A stretch of 64,000 nt of DNA from Valencia hispanica (taxonomy: Eukaryota > Chordata > Actinopteri > Cyprinodontiformes > Valenciidae): NCBI GenBank assembly GCA_963556495.2, contig OY747702.1, forward strand, positions 14,846,903 to 14,910,902, read 5' to 3'. A program made the position numbers and the translations under genes. Shown piece by piece: positions 1 to 8,805 of this stretch. The notes under the pieces are model-generated. The model saw nothing but the letters and a program-made list of their open reading frames with translations, was not told the origin of the DNA and ran no database searches. Position 1 is the first letter of the stretch; each line of letters begins with the position of its first letter.

Positions 1-1097
1 TTTTTTTTCTGTGTGTGTGCAAATTAAATTTGTACCCGTAAAAGTTAAACGATCCAAAAAATCTGTGCGAGTGAGACATCTCGCGCTTGTGTGCAACACT
101 GCACCTACGAGCTCGCAAAACAAAAACCTACAACCACAAAACGTTTTTACGGATTGAAGGCCGGTCAAATTCGTGCCACTAACAGCCAACCAGAAGAATG
201 CATACTGCAAGCCAAACAGCCAATGACAGATGACGACGTCTTTTGGGGGAAAAAGTAGAAGAAGCTCAGAAAAGTTACAAAAATATCCACAGATTCGGCT
301 TTTGCGGATCAATAACTTATCATCGGAGCATTGCTTTCACAAAACCGACACATCAGTGCAATCACAGCAAGGTGGACTGCGAGTTACTATCGTATCGTAT
401 TTGATTTGATTTGAATCGTATTTTACTCAAAACGAGCCGTCCTCCGTGCGGGGAGACTTGCATTGGCCTCTATGAAGAGCCTGCTGGTGCGCGACAGTGA
501 AGGGACCGTCTACAAATTGCAACACCGAAAAAGAAAGAAATATTCAATTCCTTCACCTAGGACAGGTGTACTGTCAACAAAATTGTGTATGTATGTATAT
601 ATATAAACACAGCAAATATAAACCCTTTTCCATTGATCTTACTACAACACATAGTTGTTTAAATGTTTTGTAAGTAATTTTAGGAATTTTTTTATCATTC
701 AAAAAACTAATAGTATGTGCAACAACAAATTACATGTTGTAGTGCCAGGAAACTCATAGCACACATATACTGTCTCCCCTTGTTCATACTACAACTCATA
801 CTTTGGTAAAATAGGCTCAAAATTCATTTTGGTGATATTTTAGCATTCAAACACTTATTAAATGTGCAATAACTACACTATTACATGCTGTAGTGTCACC
901 AAATTCACAGGATATATAAACCATCTTCCCTTGATCATACTACAACTCATACTTTAGTTGAATAAGTTTCAAAATCATTTTGGTGGTATTTTAGCATTCA
1001 AAAACATATTAAATCTGCAATAACTACACTATTACATGCTGTAGTGCCACCAAATTCACTGGATATATGAAGCATCTTCCATTGATCATACTACACA
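1..1097 (+). repeat. Left arm of a ~1-kb foldback inverted repeat
   Basis: This segment is the imperfect reverse complement of 1866-2840. Shared landmarks include the GTGTGTGCAAATTAAATTTG stretch near position 12, the CCGGTCAAATTCGTGCCAC segment near 160 and the CGTCCTCCGTGCGGGGAGAC segment near 440. The arm runs off the left edge of the window, so its true end is not visible. About 25 bp near 385-410 (GATTTGATTTGAAT) are present here and absent from the other arm. The inner third is a tandem array of ~150-bp units. No protein-coding gene is evident; the open frames on the two arms mirror each other and look like chance. It is most likely a foldback or long-TIR DNA transposon. Confidence 0.85.
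630..1097 (+). repeat. Tandem ~150-bp repeat units inside the left arm
   Basis: A unit boundary motif, TTGATCATACTACAACTCAT or a close variant, recurs at about 633, 780, 931 and 1082, giving spacings of 147, 151 and 151 bp. Each unit also carries TTTTAGCATTCAAA and CTACACTATTACATG blocks in the same order. The mirrored arm has the motif at only three places (about 1900, 2048 and 2192), so the arms differ by about one unit. Subterminal tandem repeats of this sort are typical of foldback-type elements. No coding capacity is seen. Confidence 0.75.
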
Positions 1098-1105
1098 AAC
1101 ATTTC

Positions 1106-1252
1106 TACGTTTCTGTTTTTTACTGTCAAGATAGGGTGCTGGGTGTACAATAATGAGAAAGAAAATGAACTTTTTGATTATAGCAAATGGCTGCAATGAA
1201 ACAAAAAGTGACAAATTTAAGGGGTCTGAATACTTTCCATAGACACTATATA
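1106..1252 (+). mobile_element. Tc1-like transposon 3' terminal fragment
   Basis: The end of this segment contains AAGGGGTCTGAATACTTTCC followed by a CACTATA terminus. That is the characteristic outer end of a common teleost Tc1-like transposon family, preceded by the usual AT-rich subterminal sequence. No transposase coding sequence is attached. It sits in the core between the two foldback arms, directly after the last tandem unit of the left arm. Confidence 0.6.
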
Positions 1253-1396
1253 TGAAAAAGTAATGTTCACCATCTGGTGTTAATTTACTGAGAGAGACAC
1301 ATGCTGTATTCTCTGCCGATGAAAACTTTTTTTTTTAGCCCTGGTCATATCACAAAAAAAGGTTAAAAAACGTTTCTTCACAAACACTTTCTATAG

Positions 1397-1465
1397 GTTG
1401 CGTTTGATGACTATGATGGAATTAATGGATTTGTAAACATAAACAATGTGTACTGGAAGTTTGTG
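1397..1465 (+). other. Exon-like segment in the foldback core (unassigned)
   Basis: A 69-nt segment is bounded by TTTCTATAG on the left and GTGAGTAT on the right, good matches to splice acceptor and donor signals. Its length is a multiple of three and one frame is open throughout, giving a 23-residue peptide rich in D, N, G and aromatic residues (it begins VAFDDYDG). I do not recognise a family. It could be a captured host exon, an exon of the autonomous parent element, or chance. No other exon of the same gene was found nearby. Confidence 0.25.
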
Positions 1466-1634
1466 GTGAGTATATTAGTTGTGTAATCCTTTAGGCTCTT
1501 TGAATGTGCTTTGTAAGGTTACCCATACAATGGGAAAAAAACACAACTACTTGTTATTTAATTATTCGAGGTTAACATAAAGAGCTAAATGATAAGTGTC
1601 AATGTTTGCCAATGTCTGTTCAACATGTACATGC

Positions 1635-1850
1635 GCTCATTAGTACAGGTTATAAAGAACAACAACATTACTTACAACCGCTACGCAGACAACACACTTA
1701 TATAGTAAAATGTCACCAGGTGTCCTAAACAGGCTGTTGGTAAATGTATCGAAGACATTAATGATTTATTTGCCATATGTAGCAAAACATTTTTTTTTTT
1801 AAATCTACGCAAGCATGAACTATCTGTTACTTCATGTGTAATTTGGTTTA
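1635..1850 (+). mobile_element. Degraded L2-type LINE reverse transcriptase fragment
   Basis: Reading the plus strand gives NRYADNT at about 1677-1697, a decayed form of the reverse transcriptase YADD active-site box. It is followed after stops by segments resembling the conserved region downstream of it (IEDINDLF ... ICSKTFF, as in L2 'IND/WM..NFLQLN..KTE'). The second catalytic Asp is replaced by Asn and the frame is interrupted, so it is dead. It fills the core of the foldback element. Confidence 0.5.
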
Positions 1851-1865
1851 TCATAAGAAAATCCC

Positions 1866-2840
1866 TAAAATGAATTTCTGGTGTATTTTACCAAAGTATG
1901 AGTTGTAGTATGATCAAGGGAAGATGGTTTATATATCCTGTGAATTTGTTGACACCACACCATGTAATAGTGTAGTTATTGCACATTTAATAAGTGTTTG
2001 AATGCTAAAATATCACCAAAATGAATTTTGAGCCTGTTTTACTAAAGTATGAGTTGTAGTATGAACAAGGGGGGATGGTATATGTGTGCTATGAGTTTCA
2101 TGGCACTACAACATGTAATTTGTTATTGCACATACTATTAGTTTTTTAAATGATAAAAACATTCCTAAAATTACTTACAAAACATTTAAACAACTATGTT
2201 TTGTAGTAAGATCAATGGAAAAGGGTTTATATTTGCTGTGTTTATGTTTATATATATATATATACATACATACACAATTTGGTGGACACTCCACCTGTCC
2301 TAGGTGAAGGAATTGAATATTTCTTTGTCGTATTTTTTCAGTGTTGCAATTTGTAGACGGTCCCTGCGCTGTCGCGCACCAGCAGGCTCTGCATAGAGGC
2401 CAATGCAAGTCTCCCCGCACGGAGGACGGCTCGTTTTGAGTAAAATACGACTGTAGCTCGCAGTCCACCTTGCTGTGATTGCACTGATGTGTCGGTTTTG
2501 TAAAAGCAATGCTCTGATGATAAGTTATTGATCCGCAAAAGCCGAATCTGTGAATATTTTTGTAACTTTTCGGAGCTTCTTCTTCTTTTTCCCCCTAAAG
2601 ACGTCGTCATCTGTCATTGGCTGTTTGGCTCGCCAGTATGCATTCTTCTGGTTGGCTGTTAGTGGCACGAATTTGACCGGCCATCAATCCGTAAAAACGT
2701 TTTGTGGTTGTAGGTTTTTGTTTTGTGAGCTCGTAGGTGCAGTGTTGCACACGAGCCCGAGATGTCTCACTCGTACAGATATTTTGTATGGCGAAACTTT
2801 TACGGGTACAAATTTAATTTGCACACACACTGAAAAAATA
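1866..2840 (-). repeat. Right arm of the foldback inverted repeat
   Basis: This is the partner of the left arm, reading back through the same landmarks in reverse order (AAGTATGAGTTGTAGTATGA units at about 1896 and 2045, the TATATATATATACATACATA run near 2250, CGGAGGACGGCTCG near 2420, GTGGCACGAATTTGACCGG near 2664). By eye the two arms match at roughly 85-90%, with small indels, so the structure is not fresh. It holds fewer tandem units than the left arm. Sequence from 2840 to about 3010 may continue the arm, but its partner lies outside the window. Confidence 0.85.
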
Positions 2841-3189
2841 ACACAACTACGAAACAGATCTACATATTTGCAAATAATATTTCTGCAGACAAAGGTTTCT
2901 TGCACAGGCACAAAATGTTTCCGTGGGTTCAGATTTTTTTTAACAAGCACAACTACAAAACATCATTTCACATGCAAAATCTTTTTGCACGCAAAAATCA
3001 TCTGTGGCATGATATTGAACCCATAGATTTACTGCTGCTTTAGCCCAACAGGAGCAACTGTTGTCTTTGTATTATCTTGAACCAAACTAACATGTCTCCT
3101 TTCATCTCTGATATCATAAAGGCATTCATGTACACACGACTGGCGCTTACTGGACGTTTTCTCTTTTCGGGACCATTTTCCCATTTTCG

Positions 3190-3425
3190 CTAAACCCGAG
3201 AGAGGGTTGTTCCTGAAAATCCCATTAGATCAGCAGTTTTTGCGGCACTCTCACCATTCTGGCACCAACACTACCCCCCCCCCCCCTTCTTCCCCATCCC
3301 GATACTCTGTCATTTTCACCACATTTAGATGACTGAAGGCATTAGGTTGCTGCCGGTTGATTGGCTGATTTATTTTCTACTATAAAAAGCAATTACACAG
3401 ATGTACCTTAAATAGCTGACCGTTG
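3190..3425 (+). mobile_element. Dispersed teleost repeat, DNA-transposon-like fragment
   Basis: The block GAGAGGGTTGTTCCTGAAAA, then AGATCAGCAGTTT, CTGGCACCAACA, GGTTGCTGCCGGTTGATTGG and finally AGATGTACCTTAAATAGCTG matches, in order, a repeat I recall as common in teleost introns. It is interrupted by a poly-C run near 3272. It has no coding potential. The family name and superfamily are uncertain. Confidence 0.5.
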
Positions 3426-4150
3426 AATTTAAACTTGCGCACCCAGTTCTTGTTTCAACAATATTTAAATCGGTGTTGTGTTATCAGACCAAACAGGAAA
3501 AACATAACGCTTCAACTAAATCATTACATGATGAGTGCATGTAAACGTCTAGCGAGAGCTACAGTTGCTAACATAAAACACCTTTACAAAGTTTTTGAGA
3601 CCAACTTCAGCCGATCCTGTTTGGACTTGAAATAACTGTCAAGGCTGAAGAAAGAGATGAACTGAAAACTTGGATTCAGGCCTTAAAACGTCTTCGGAAA
3701 CATTTGTGCCGTGTCATTCCTTGGATATTTTTCTCCTTGGGTCAAGCTTCCGCACCATATTATAACTTGAAGTGTGGACATATGGCTCATTCAACTGAGC
3801 CAGATCTTCTGCTCTCCTCATCTGTCCCTTCTGGATCCAGATGAGGAGTCGATCGGCCATATGCTTCTCAGACGTAACCTCAGAGAGAAGAGTGAAGAGT
3901 GGGAAGGAGACGCTCTGCTCTGTCGCCCTGGAGGGAAACTCTGTTCTGCTTCTCATCTTTTCCCGTGGCCAAGGGAGCAAGAAAGATGCTGAAGGAGGAG
4001 AAGTGAAGGGAGGAGAAAAGGAGGACGAGGGCAGGAGCAGGAGGGGGGAGGTGAGCGTTCTTGGCACACGCTCTCCTCTCCTCTTCTGCTGGCAGACAAG
4101 CCATCTGACACAAGTGATTACTCATCTCATTACAGTCAGCGCTTAACCTC
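3426..4150. other. No gene recognised; purine-rich tract
   Basis: Ordinary AT-balanced sequence, with a GA-rich stretch at about 3960-4050 (AGGAGGAGAAGTGAAGGGAG-like). Open frames cross it on both strands but show no recognisable domain or splice structure, and their composition is that of the simple sequence. I see nothing else to support. Confidence 0.5.
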
Positions 4151-4195
4151 TGTGTGTGTGTGTATGTGTGTGTGTGCGTGCGTGTGCGTGTGTGT
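4151..4195 (+). repeat. (GT)n microsatellite, imperfect
   Basis: A run of GT dinucleotides with scattered A and C interruptions, about 45 bp. Confidence 0.9.
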
Positions 4196-4750
4196 AGGAC
4201 TACAAGCAGACTCATATCGACTCTGTTGTATAAACATGGACATGCAACTGCTTCTTGTGTTTGAACCGCTGTCCACCAAACAGACTCCAGGAGATACTTG
4301 GGGATGCTTGATGTTTGATCGGGTGATATTTGATCTGACAAATGTGGATTAAGTGTGTTTTACAGTGCTTAGCAGCTGTTTAAATTTTTTATTTTTTCAA
4401 TTTTACTATGCGGGGTTTTTAAGTCATATGTTTACATCATGTTCACAGGAATGTCCTCGGGCTCATTGCTACTATAAGCCCAGCAACTCTGAGTGCGTGA
4501 TGTTGGAGTTCATTTATTCAGCTCTTGCATGCTACAGTGTGATGAGTATGTTGTGTGTAAACAGGGGTTATTTTGCAGTAGTTATTGCTGCCAAAAAGCC
4601 TGAGGACACTACAGAAGAGAGTTTTCTAATATGCATATGTTTAAAGAAAAAATTATAAAACAAAGTTATTTATTCTTAACAGTTAGAGAAGTATTTAGCG
4701 CATATGTTACACTGCAATGTCTAATTTTGTTTAAAACTTATGAGATTCAT

Positions 4751-4868
4751 ATGGTGTCCCAGAAGGGTCAACAAAATGCAAAAGCCACAATGGAAGTTAT
4801 GCTAACTTCCATTTTAGTGTAAATTCCATTGTGGGTTTTGCATTTCGTTGACCTTTCTGGGCCTCCGT
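4751..4868. repeat. Hairpin-forming inverted repeat (~47-bp arms)
   Basis: Arm 4751-4797 (containing CCCAGAAGGGTCAAC and ATGCAAAAGCCACAATGGAA) is repeated in reverse complement at 4822-4868 with about five mismatches. The ~24-nt loop holds a smaller palindrome, GAAGTTATGCTAACTTC. The whole would fold into a ~118-nt hairpin. It is most likely a short palindromic MITE. A small-RNA precursor is possible but not shown. Confidence 0.75.
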
Positions 4869-5024
4869 AGATTCATACACCTTTACCTTTTCCACAAATT
4901 TCCCCATTACAACAGCAAACAATGTGTTTTGTCAAAATGCTGTGTAGTACAAACACAAAGTACTACATCACTGGGTTTTAAAGAAAAAGGATACATGTTT
5001 TTTTCAAAATGTTGCAAAGTATAT

Positions 5025-5106
5025 AAGCAGTATTCAGCCATCTTCACTCTGACACCCCTAAATAAAGTCCACAGCAGCCAATGGCTTACAAAAGTTCTTA
5101 ATATTT
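5025..5106 (+). mobile_element. Tc1-like transposon relic, 5' non-coding part
   Basis: Contains TATTCAGCC, CACTCTGACACCCCTAAATA and CAGCCAATGGCTTACAAAAG. These match, in order, the 5' untranslated region of the widespread teleost Tc1 family also seen at 11942. It ends where the L2 insertion begins, and the coding part of a Tc1 resumes at 7617, which suggests one element split by the L2. Confidence 0.6.
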
Positions 5107-5114
5107 AATATTAA

Positions 5115-7585
5115 CCTGCTCCTTGTGATGTTATTGTCAATGATTTTAACAGTAGACTTCAGTTCGTTCTCGACCTGCTTGCTCCACTTAAACTTAAAGG
5201 TTTACCCTCAAAACTTGCATCGCCGTGGAGAAATGAAAGCCTCAAAAAACAAAAGAGGATTTGCAGGATGGCAGAGAGTAAATGGAGAAAAAAATAAAAC
5301 TATGACAAATCATCAAATATTCGCAGAACTCAAATTATACAATGATGCAGCAGGAAATTCAGGAAATGCATACTTTTCTAAAATCATCTCAGATCATAAA
5401 AATAATCCCAAAATTGTATTTTCCACAATTGAGAAATTTTTTTACTGTGCTACTAATGCATTTTATAAAAACCCCTTCAAACACTCTTTGTGAGGAGTTC
5501 GCAGACCACTTCAGAAGGAAGGTAGACACCATCAGATGTAAGATTTTATCTTCTCAGAGTAACATGGTTTTAGACAAATCTGAGTGTGTGTCTTTACCAG
5601 AGGAAATACTGGACAGTTTTGTCCTGGTAGAAGCTGGGACTCTTGATAAAGTTTTCTCCTCAGTGAGACCCACCACGTCTTTTGGACCCAATTCCCACCT
5701 CATTTTTTGAGCCATTTTATGTTGCTTTTATTGCTCCCTTCAGACAGGGTCTTTCCTGTCGTCTTTAAAGGGGCGGTGGTGAGGCCCCTCTTGAAGAAGA
5801 GCAATTTAGATTTTAATGAGCTTAACAATTTTAGACCGGTATCTAATTTACCGTATTTAAGCGAAATTTCAGAAAATCTTGTTTTAATTATACTTAATGA
5901 TTTTATTAATATACACAATGTCCTGGAGTAATTTCAGTCTGGCTTTAGGGTGAACCACAGCACAGAGATGGCCCTTTTGAAGATTTTAAATGATTTTAGA
6001 TTAAACTACGATGCACAGAAGGTGACAGTGCTGGTTCTACTGGATCTAAGCGCTGCCTTTGATACAGCAGACCATACTGTTCTTTTAACCCGTTTAAAAC
6101 AGATCGGCCTCTCTGGTGCTGGTCACAAATGGTTTCCTCCTATCTCACAGACAGGACTTTTATGGTAAGTTTAGATACCTGCTCCTCTAGGGTCCATAGG
6201 ATTACATGTGGTGTGCCCCAGGGTTCGATTTTAGGCCCAGTGCTTTTAAACCTTTATATGCTCCCTCTTGGGAGCGTCATCGGAAGACATGGAGTGAACA
6301 AAGTTACGCTGATCATAAACAGCTGCACATCTCCATGTCTCCCGATGACACATGGCCAATGGATGCACTTTTTAACCCCATTTTAGACATCAAATCCTGG
6401 ATGGCAGAAAACTTTCTCCAGCTCAACCAGGACAAAACTGAAGTTTTAGTCATTGGTCCTGAGGCTCAGAGAGAGAAACTTTTATCAAAACAACAATCAC
6501 TGTCATTTAATCCTTCTTTACAAGTGACAAACCTGGGCATAATTTTTGACTCTGAGATGACTTTAATCCCTCACATTAAAATATCACCAAACAAGGAGAC
6601 ACTGATGCATGCTTTTATCTCCAGTAGAACTGATTACTGTAATGCCCTGCTTTCTGGTCTTCCCAAAAAGAGTATATCAGGTTTACAACTTCTACGAAAT
6701 TCACCAGCACGTGTCCTGACAAAGACCAGTAGGCAGGAACACTTTACATCAGTCTTAAATTCACCACATTGGCTCCCTATATGTTTTAGGATCCATTGTA
6801 AGGTTCTTTTAATGTTTTTTTAGTGTCTTAATGGTCCTGGGCCTTCTTATCTTTCTGAACTGCTTTTACCATGTGAACCTTGGCGGTCTCTGCCCTCCTC
6901 TGGCAGCCGTCTCCTTGTCATCCCTAAAGTCAGGACACACACTCACGGTGAGGCGTCTTTCCATTATTTTGGCCCTCACCTCTGGAACAGGCTGCCAGAG
7001 GACCTCAGGGCCCCAGAGAACATTGATGTTTTTGAGATCAGGCTCAAAACTCATCTTTTTAGCCTAGCTTTTAACTGACTATTGCTTGATTTTATTCTTA
7101 GTGTTTTACTGCGTAGTCTTATCATATATATATATCCCCTGTTATTTTTATACTTTAATCTTTTATTTTAATCTTCCTGCCAGTGTTTCATCTGTGGGAG
7201 CCCTCTGCCTTGGGAGCGGATGTCGGATGTAGCTGCTTGGGTGCTCTGCAGGTAGCGCATGGGTGGAGGTGGGGGTCTCGGCTTTGCCTCCTCTGGGCGC
7301 CCTGTGTGCGTCGGCTGCTGTGGTTGATCTGCTGCTGCCGGCGCAGATGGCTTCCTTGATGGCATTTCCTTACCTGACTCATCTGCACTTGGCCCAATGT
7401 CCGTTTTATTGCTGCTCTTAAGTGTTTGTGTGCATGGGAGTTGGGTTGGGAGAAGGGGGGTAAACTGTGATCATGCTTTTAAATATGTGGGTGAGGGATG
7501 GGAATATGGTTTATGTGGGGTCATTTTAATTTGTAAAACACTTTGAGTTGCAACTCTTGTAAGAAAAGCGCTTTAGAAATAAAGT

Positions 7586-7612
<27 letters not shown>
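5115..7612 (+). mobile_element. L2-clade LINE, 5'-truncated and degraded
   Basis: Pieces of an L2 polymerase lie in order on the plus strand across several frames: the endonuclease-RT linker (about 5150-5500), VVFKGAVVRPLLKK (about 5760), [16 protein letters not shown] (about 6030-6075), [10 protein letters not shown] (about 6209-6240), WMAENFLQLNQDKTEV (about 6400-6445) and the C-terminal FISSRTDYCNALLSGLPKKS block (about 6620). The YADD region is shifted and eroded, and several frameshifts and stops are present. The 3' end has the AAATAAAGTTTGATTGATTG tail repeated to 7612, typical of L2. An 8-bp AATATTAA occurs directly at both ends (5107-5114, 7613-7620), a plausible target duplication. 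The element is inactive. Confidence 0.85.
7588..7612 (+). repeat. (TGAT)n 3' tail of the L2 element
   Basis: About six copies of TGAT end the L2 copy directly before the presumed target duplication. Short 3' tandem tails are the usual L2 terminus and are used in priming. Confidence 0.8.
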
Positions 7613-7616
<4 letters not shown>

Positions 7617-8110
7617 TTAATTTGGTAAAGGAAAAGACAATGAGTATGGCACAGTTGCAAGTCTACAAAGATATGACTGCCTACCCAAAATAATGATCCA
7701 GTTGAGGAGAACATTAATTCAAATAGCAGCCAAGGGGCCCATGGTAAATCATTGAGAGATGCAGAGATTAAGAGTTCAGGTGTGAGAACCTGTTTATGGC
7801 TCAACTGTGAATTGTAATAATTAAATCTGGCTTTTAATCAAGAGTTTCCATAGTGGTGGCAGCATCATGCAGTGGGGATGTTTTTCTTCAGCAAGGACAA
7901 GGAAGCTGGTCAGAGTTGTTTGGAAGATGGATGGAGTTAGATACTGGTCAATCCACGAAGAGAACCTGCTCGAGGCTACACAAGACCTGAGTCCGGGGAG
8001 GATGCTCAATTTCCCGCTGGACAGCAACCCTAAACATGCAGCCAGACCCACAATGAACCGTTAAGATCAAAACATATCCATTAGAACACCTGAGTTAAAG
8101 TCAGGAATTT
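7617..8110 (+). pseudogene. Tc1-like transposase relic
   Basis: The plus strand reads like a decayed Tc1 transposase. Near 7650 there is KEYGT-like sequence. GTVASLQRYDCLPKI resembles the CLPRxGRPxKL region. At 7852-7890 a frame gives GGSIMQWGCFSSARTRKLV, equivalent to the GGGSIMxWGCF block. A later DSNPKHAARP (about 8020) corresponds to the QQDNDPKHTS box, with the catalytic context still visible. The SLEFKNLWQD region follows near 8105 and is cut by the SINE-like repeat at 8131. Stops and frameshifts make it non-functional. Confidence 0.75.
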
Positions 8111-8130
8111 AAGAATCTATGGCAAGACAT

Positions 8131-8270
8131 GAGGGCAGCACAGTGGTGCAGTTGGTAGCACTATTGCCTTGCAGCAAAAAGGTCCTGGGTTCGAATCCTG
8201 GCCTGGGTTGTTTCTGCTTGGAGTTTGCATGTTCTCCCTGTGCATGTGTCAGTTCTCTTCGGGTAAATTA
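8131..8270 (+). mobile_element. SINE-like dispersed repeat (GCAGTTGGTAGCAC family)
   Basis: Starts GGGCAGCACAGTGGTGCAGT and contains GGTTCGAATCCTGG, which resembles a tRNA B box, then GGAGTTTGCATGTTCTCCCT. Further copies or fragments of this family lie at 15505, 16134 (-), 23400 (-), 31605 and 60915. This copy stops after TTCTCTTCGGGT, before the region reaching the ATGGATGGA tail. Confidence 0.7.
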
Positions 8271-8805
8271 ATTATTATGATATTAGTTGAAAATGGTAAA
8301 TGGAACCATTTACTTGAAAATGGTCTCATAACAACAATATAAAATTTGCCATCCAGTTCAGAATAGGTAATGCAGGTACGGTTTGCTACATGCATCAAAA
8401 GCAATACGACTTCCAGCTTTCAATCCAACAATCTGACCCATTCTTTTCATCTGTATTATTTTCTAAATTTGATCCAAATATGTGTTGAGTAAGAAAAACA
8501 GTTTTTTTAAATAATAGCTATGTTGATTTTAACTACGTTTGCTATATTTCATGGCAACCAGCAAATTTGTAATGATTCCAAGCTAATTTAACAACCAAAG
8601 TATATTGTTTTGTTTATTTTACTTTATATTTTTGTGGCTATATATTTGATTATTTGCCATTTTGGACATATAAAACGTGGTGGAGTCTGTAGTATTTCTT
8701 TTTCTGTGTAGAATTTTTTTCTGTAAACAGACTCAGATATCAAGCAATGATTGAGCATCAGTTGAGACAGGCAGAGGTAGACCATAGAGAGACAGAGGTG
8801 TGTTA
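8271..8805. other. Unannotated AT-rich sequence
   Basis: Low-complexity AT-rich sequence with no recognisable gene or repeat. A TA dinucleotide at 8804-8805 is the target site of the next element. Confidence 0.5.

Noticed and set aside
2175..3026. Open frames of 69-158 codons on both strands of the right inverted-repeat arm
   Set aside because: They overlap one another, mirror frames of the left arm and show no domain or codon-like pattern; they follow from the repeat sequence.
3714..4341. Overlapping open frames (up to 153 codons) around a GA-rich and GT-rich tract
   Set aside because: Composition is that of simple sequence, both strands are open, and no domain or splice site supports a gene.
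8170..8215. Possible tRNA gene (B-box-like GGTTCGAATCC)
   Set aside because: No matching A box at tRNA spacing and no cloverleaf; it is part of a dispersed SINE-like repeat found several times here.
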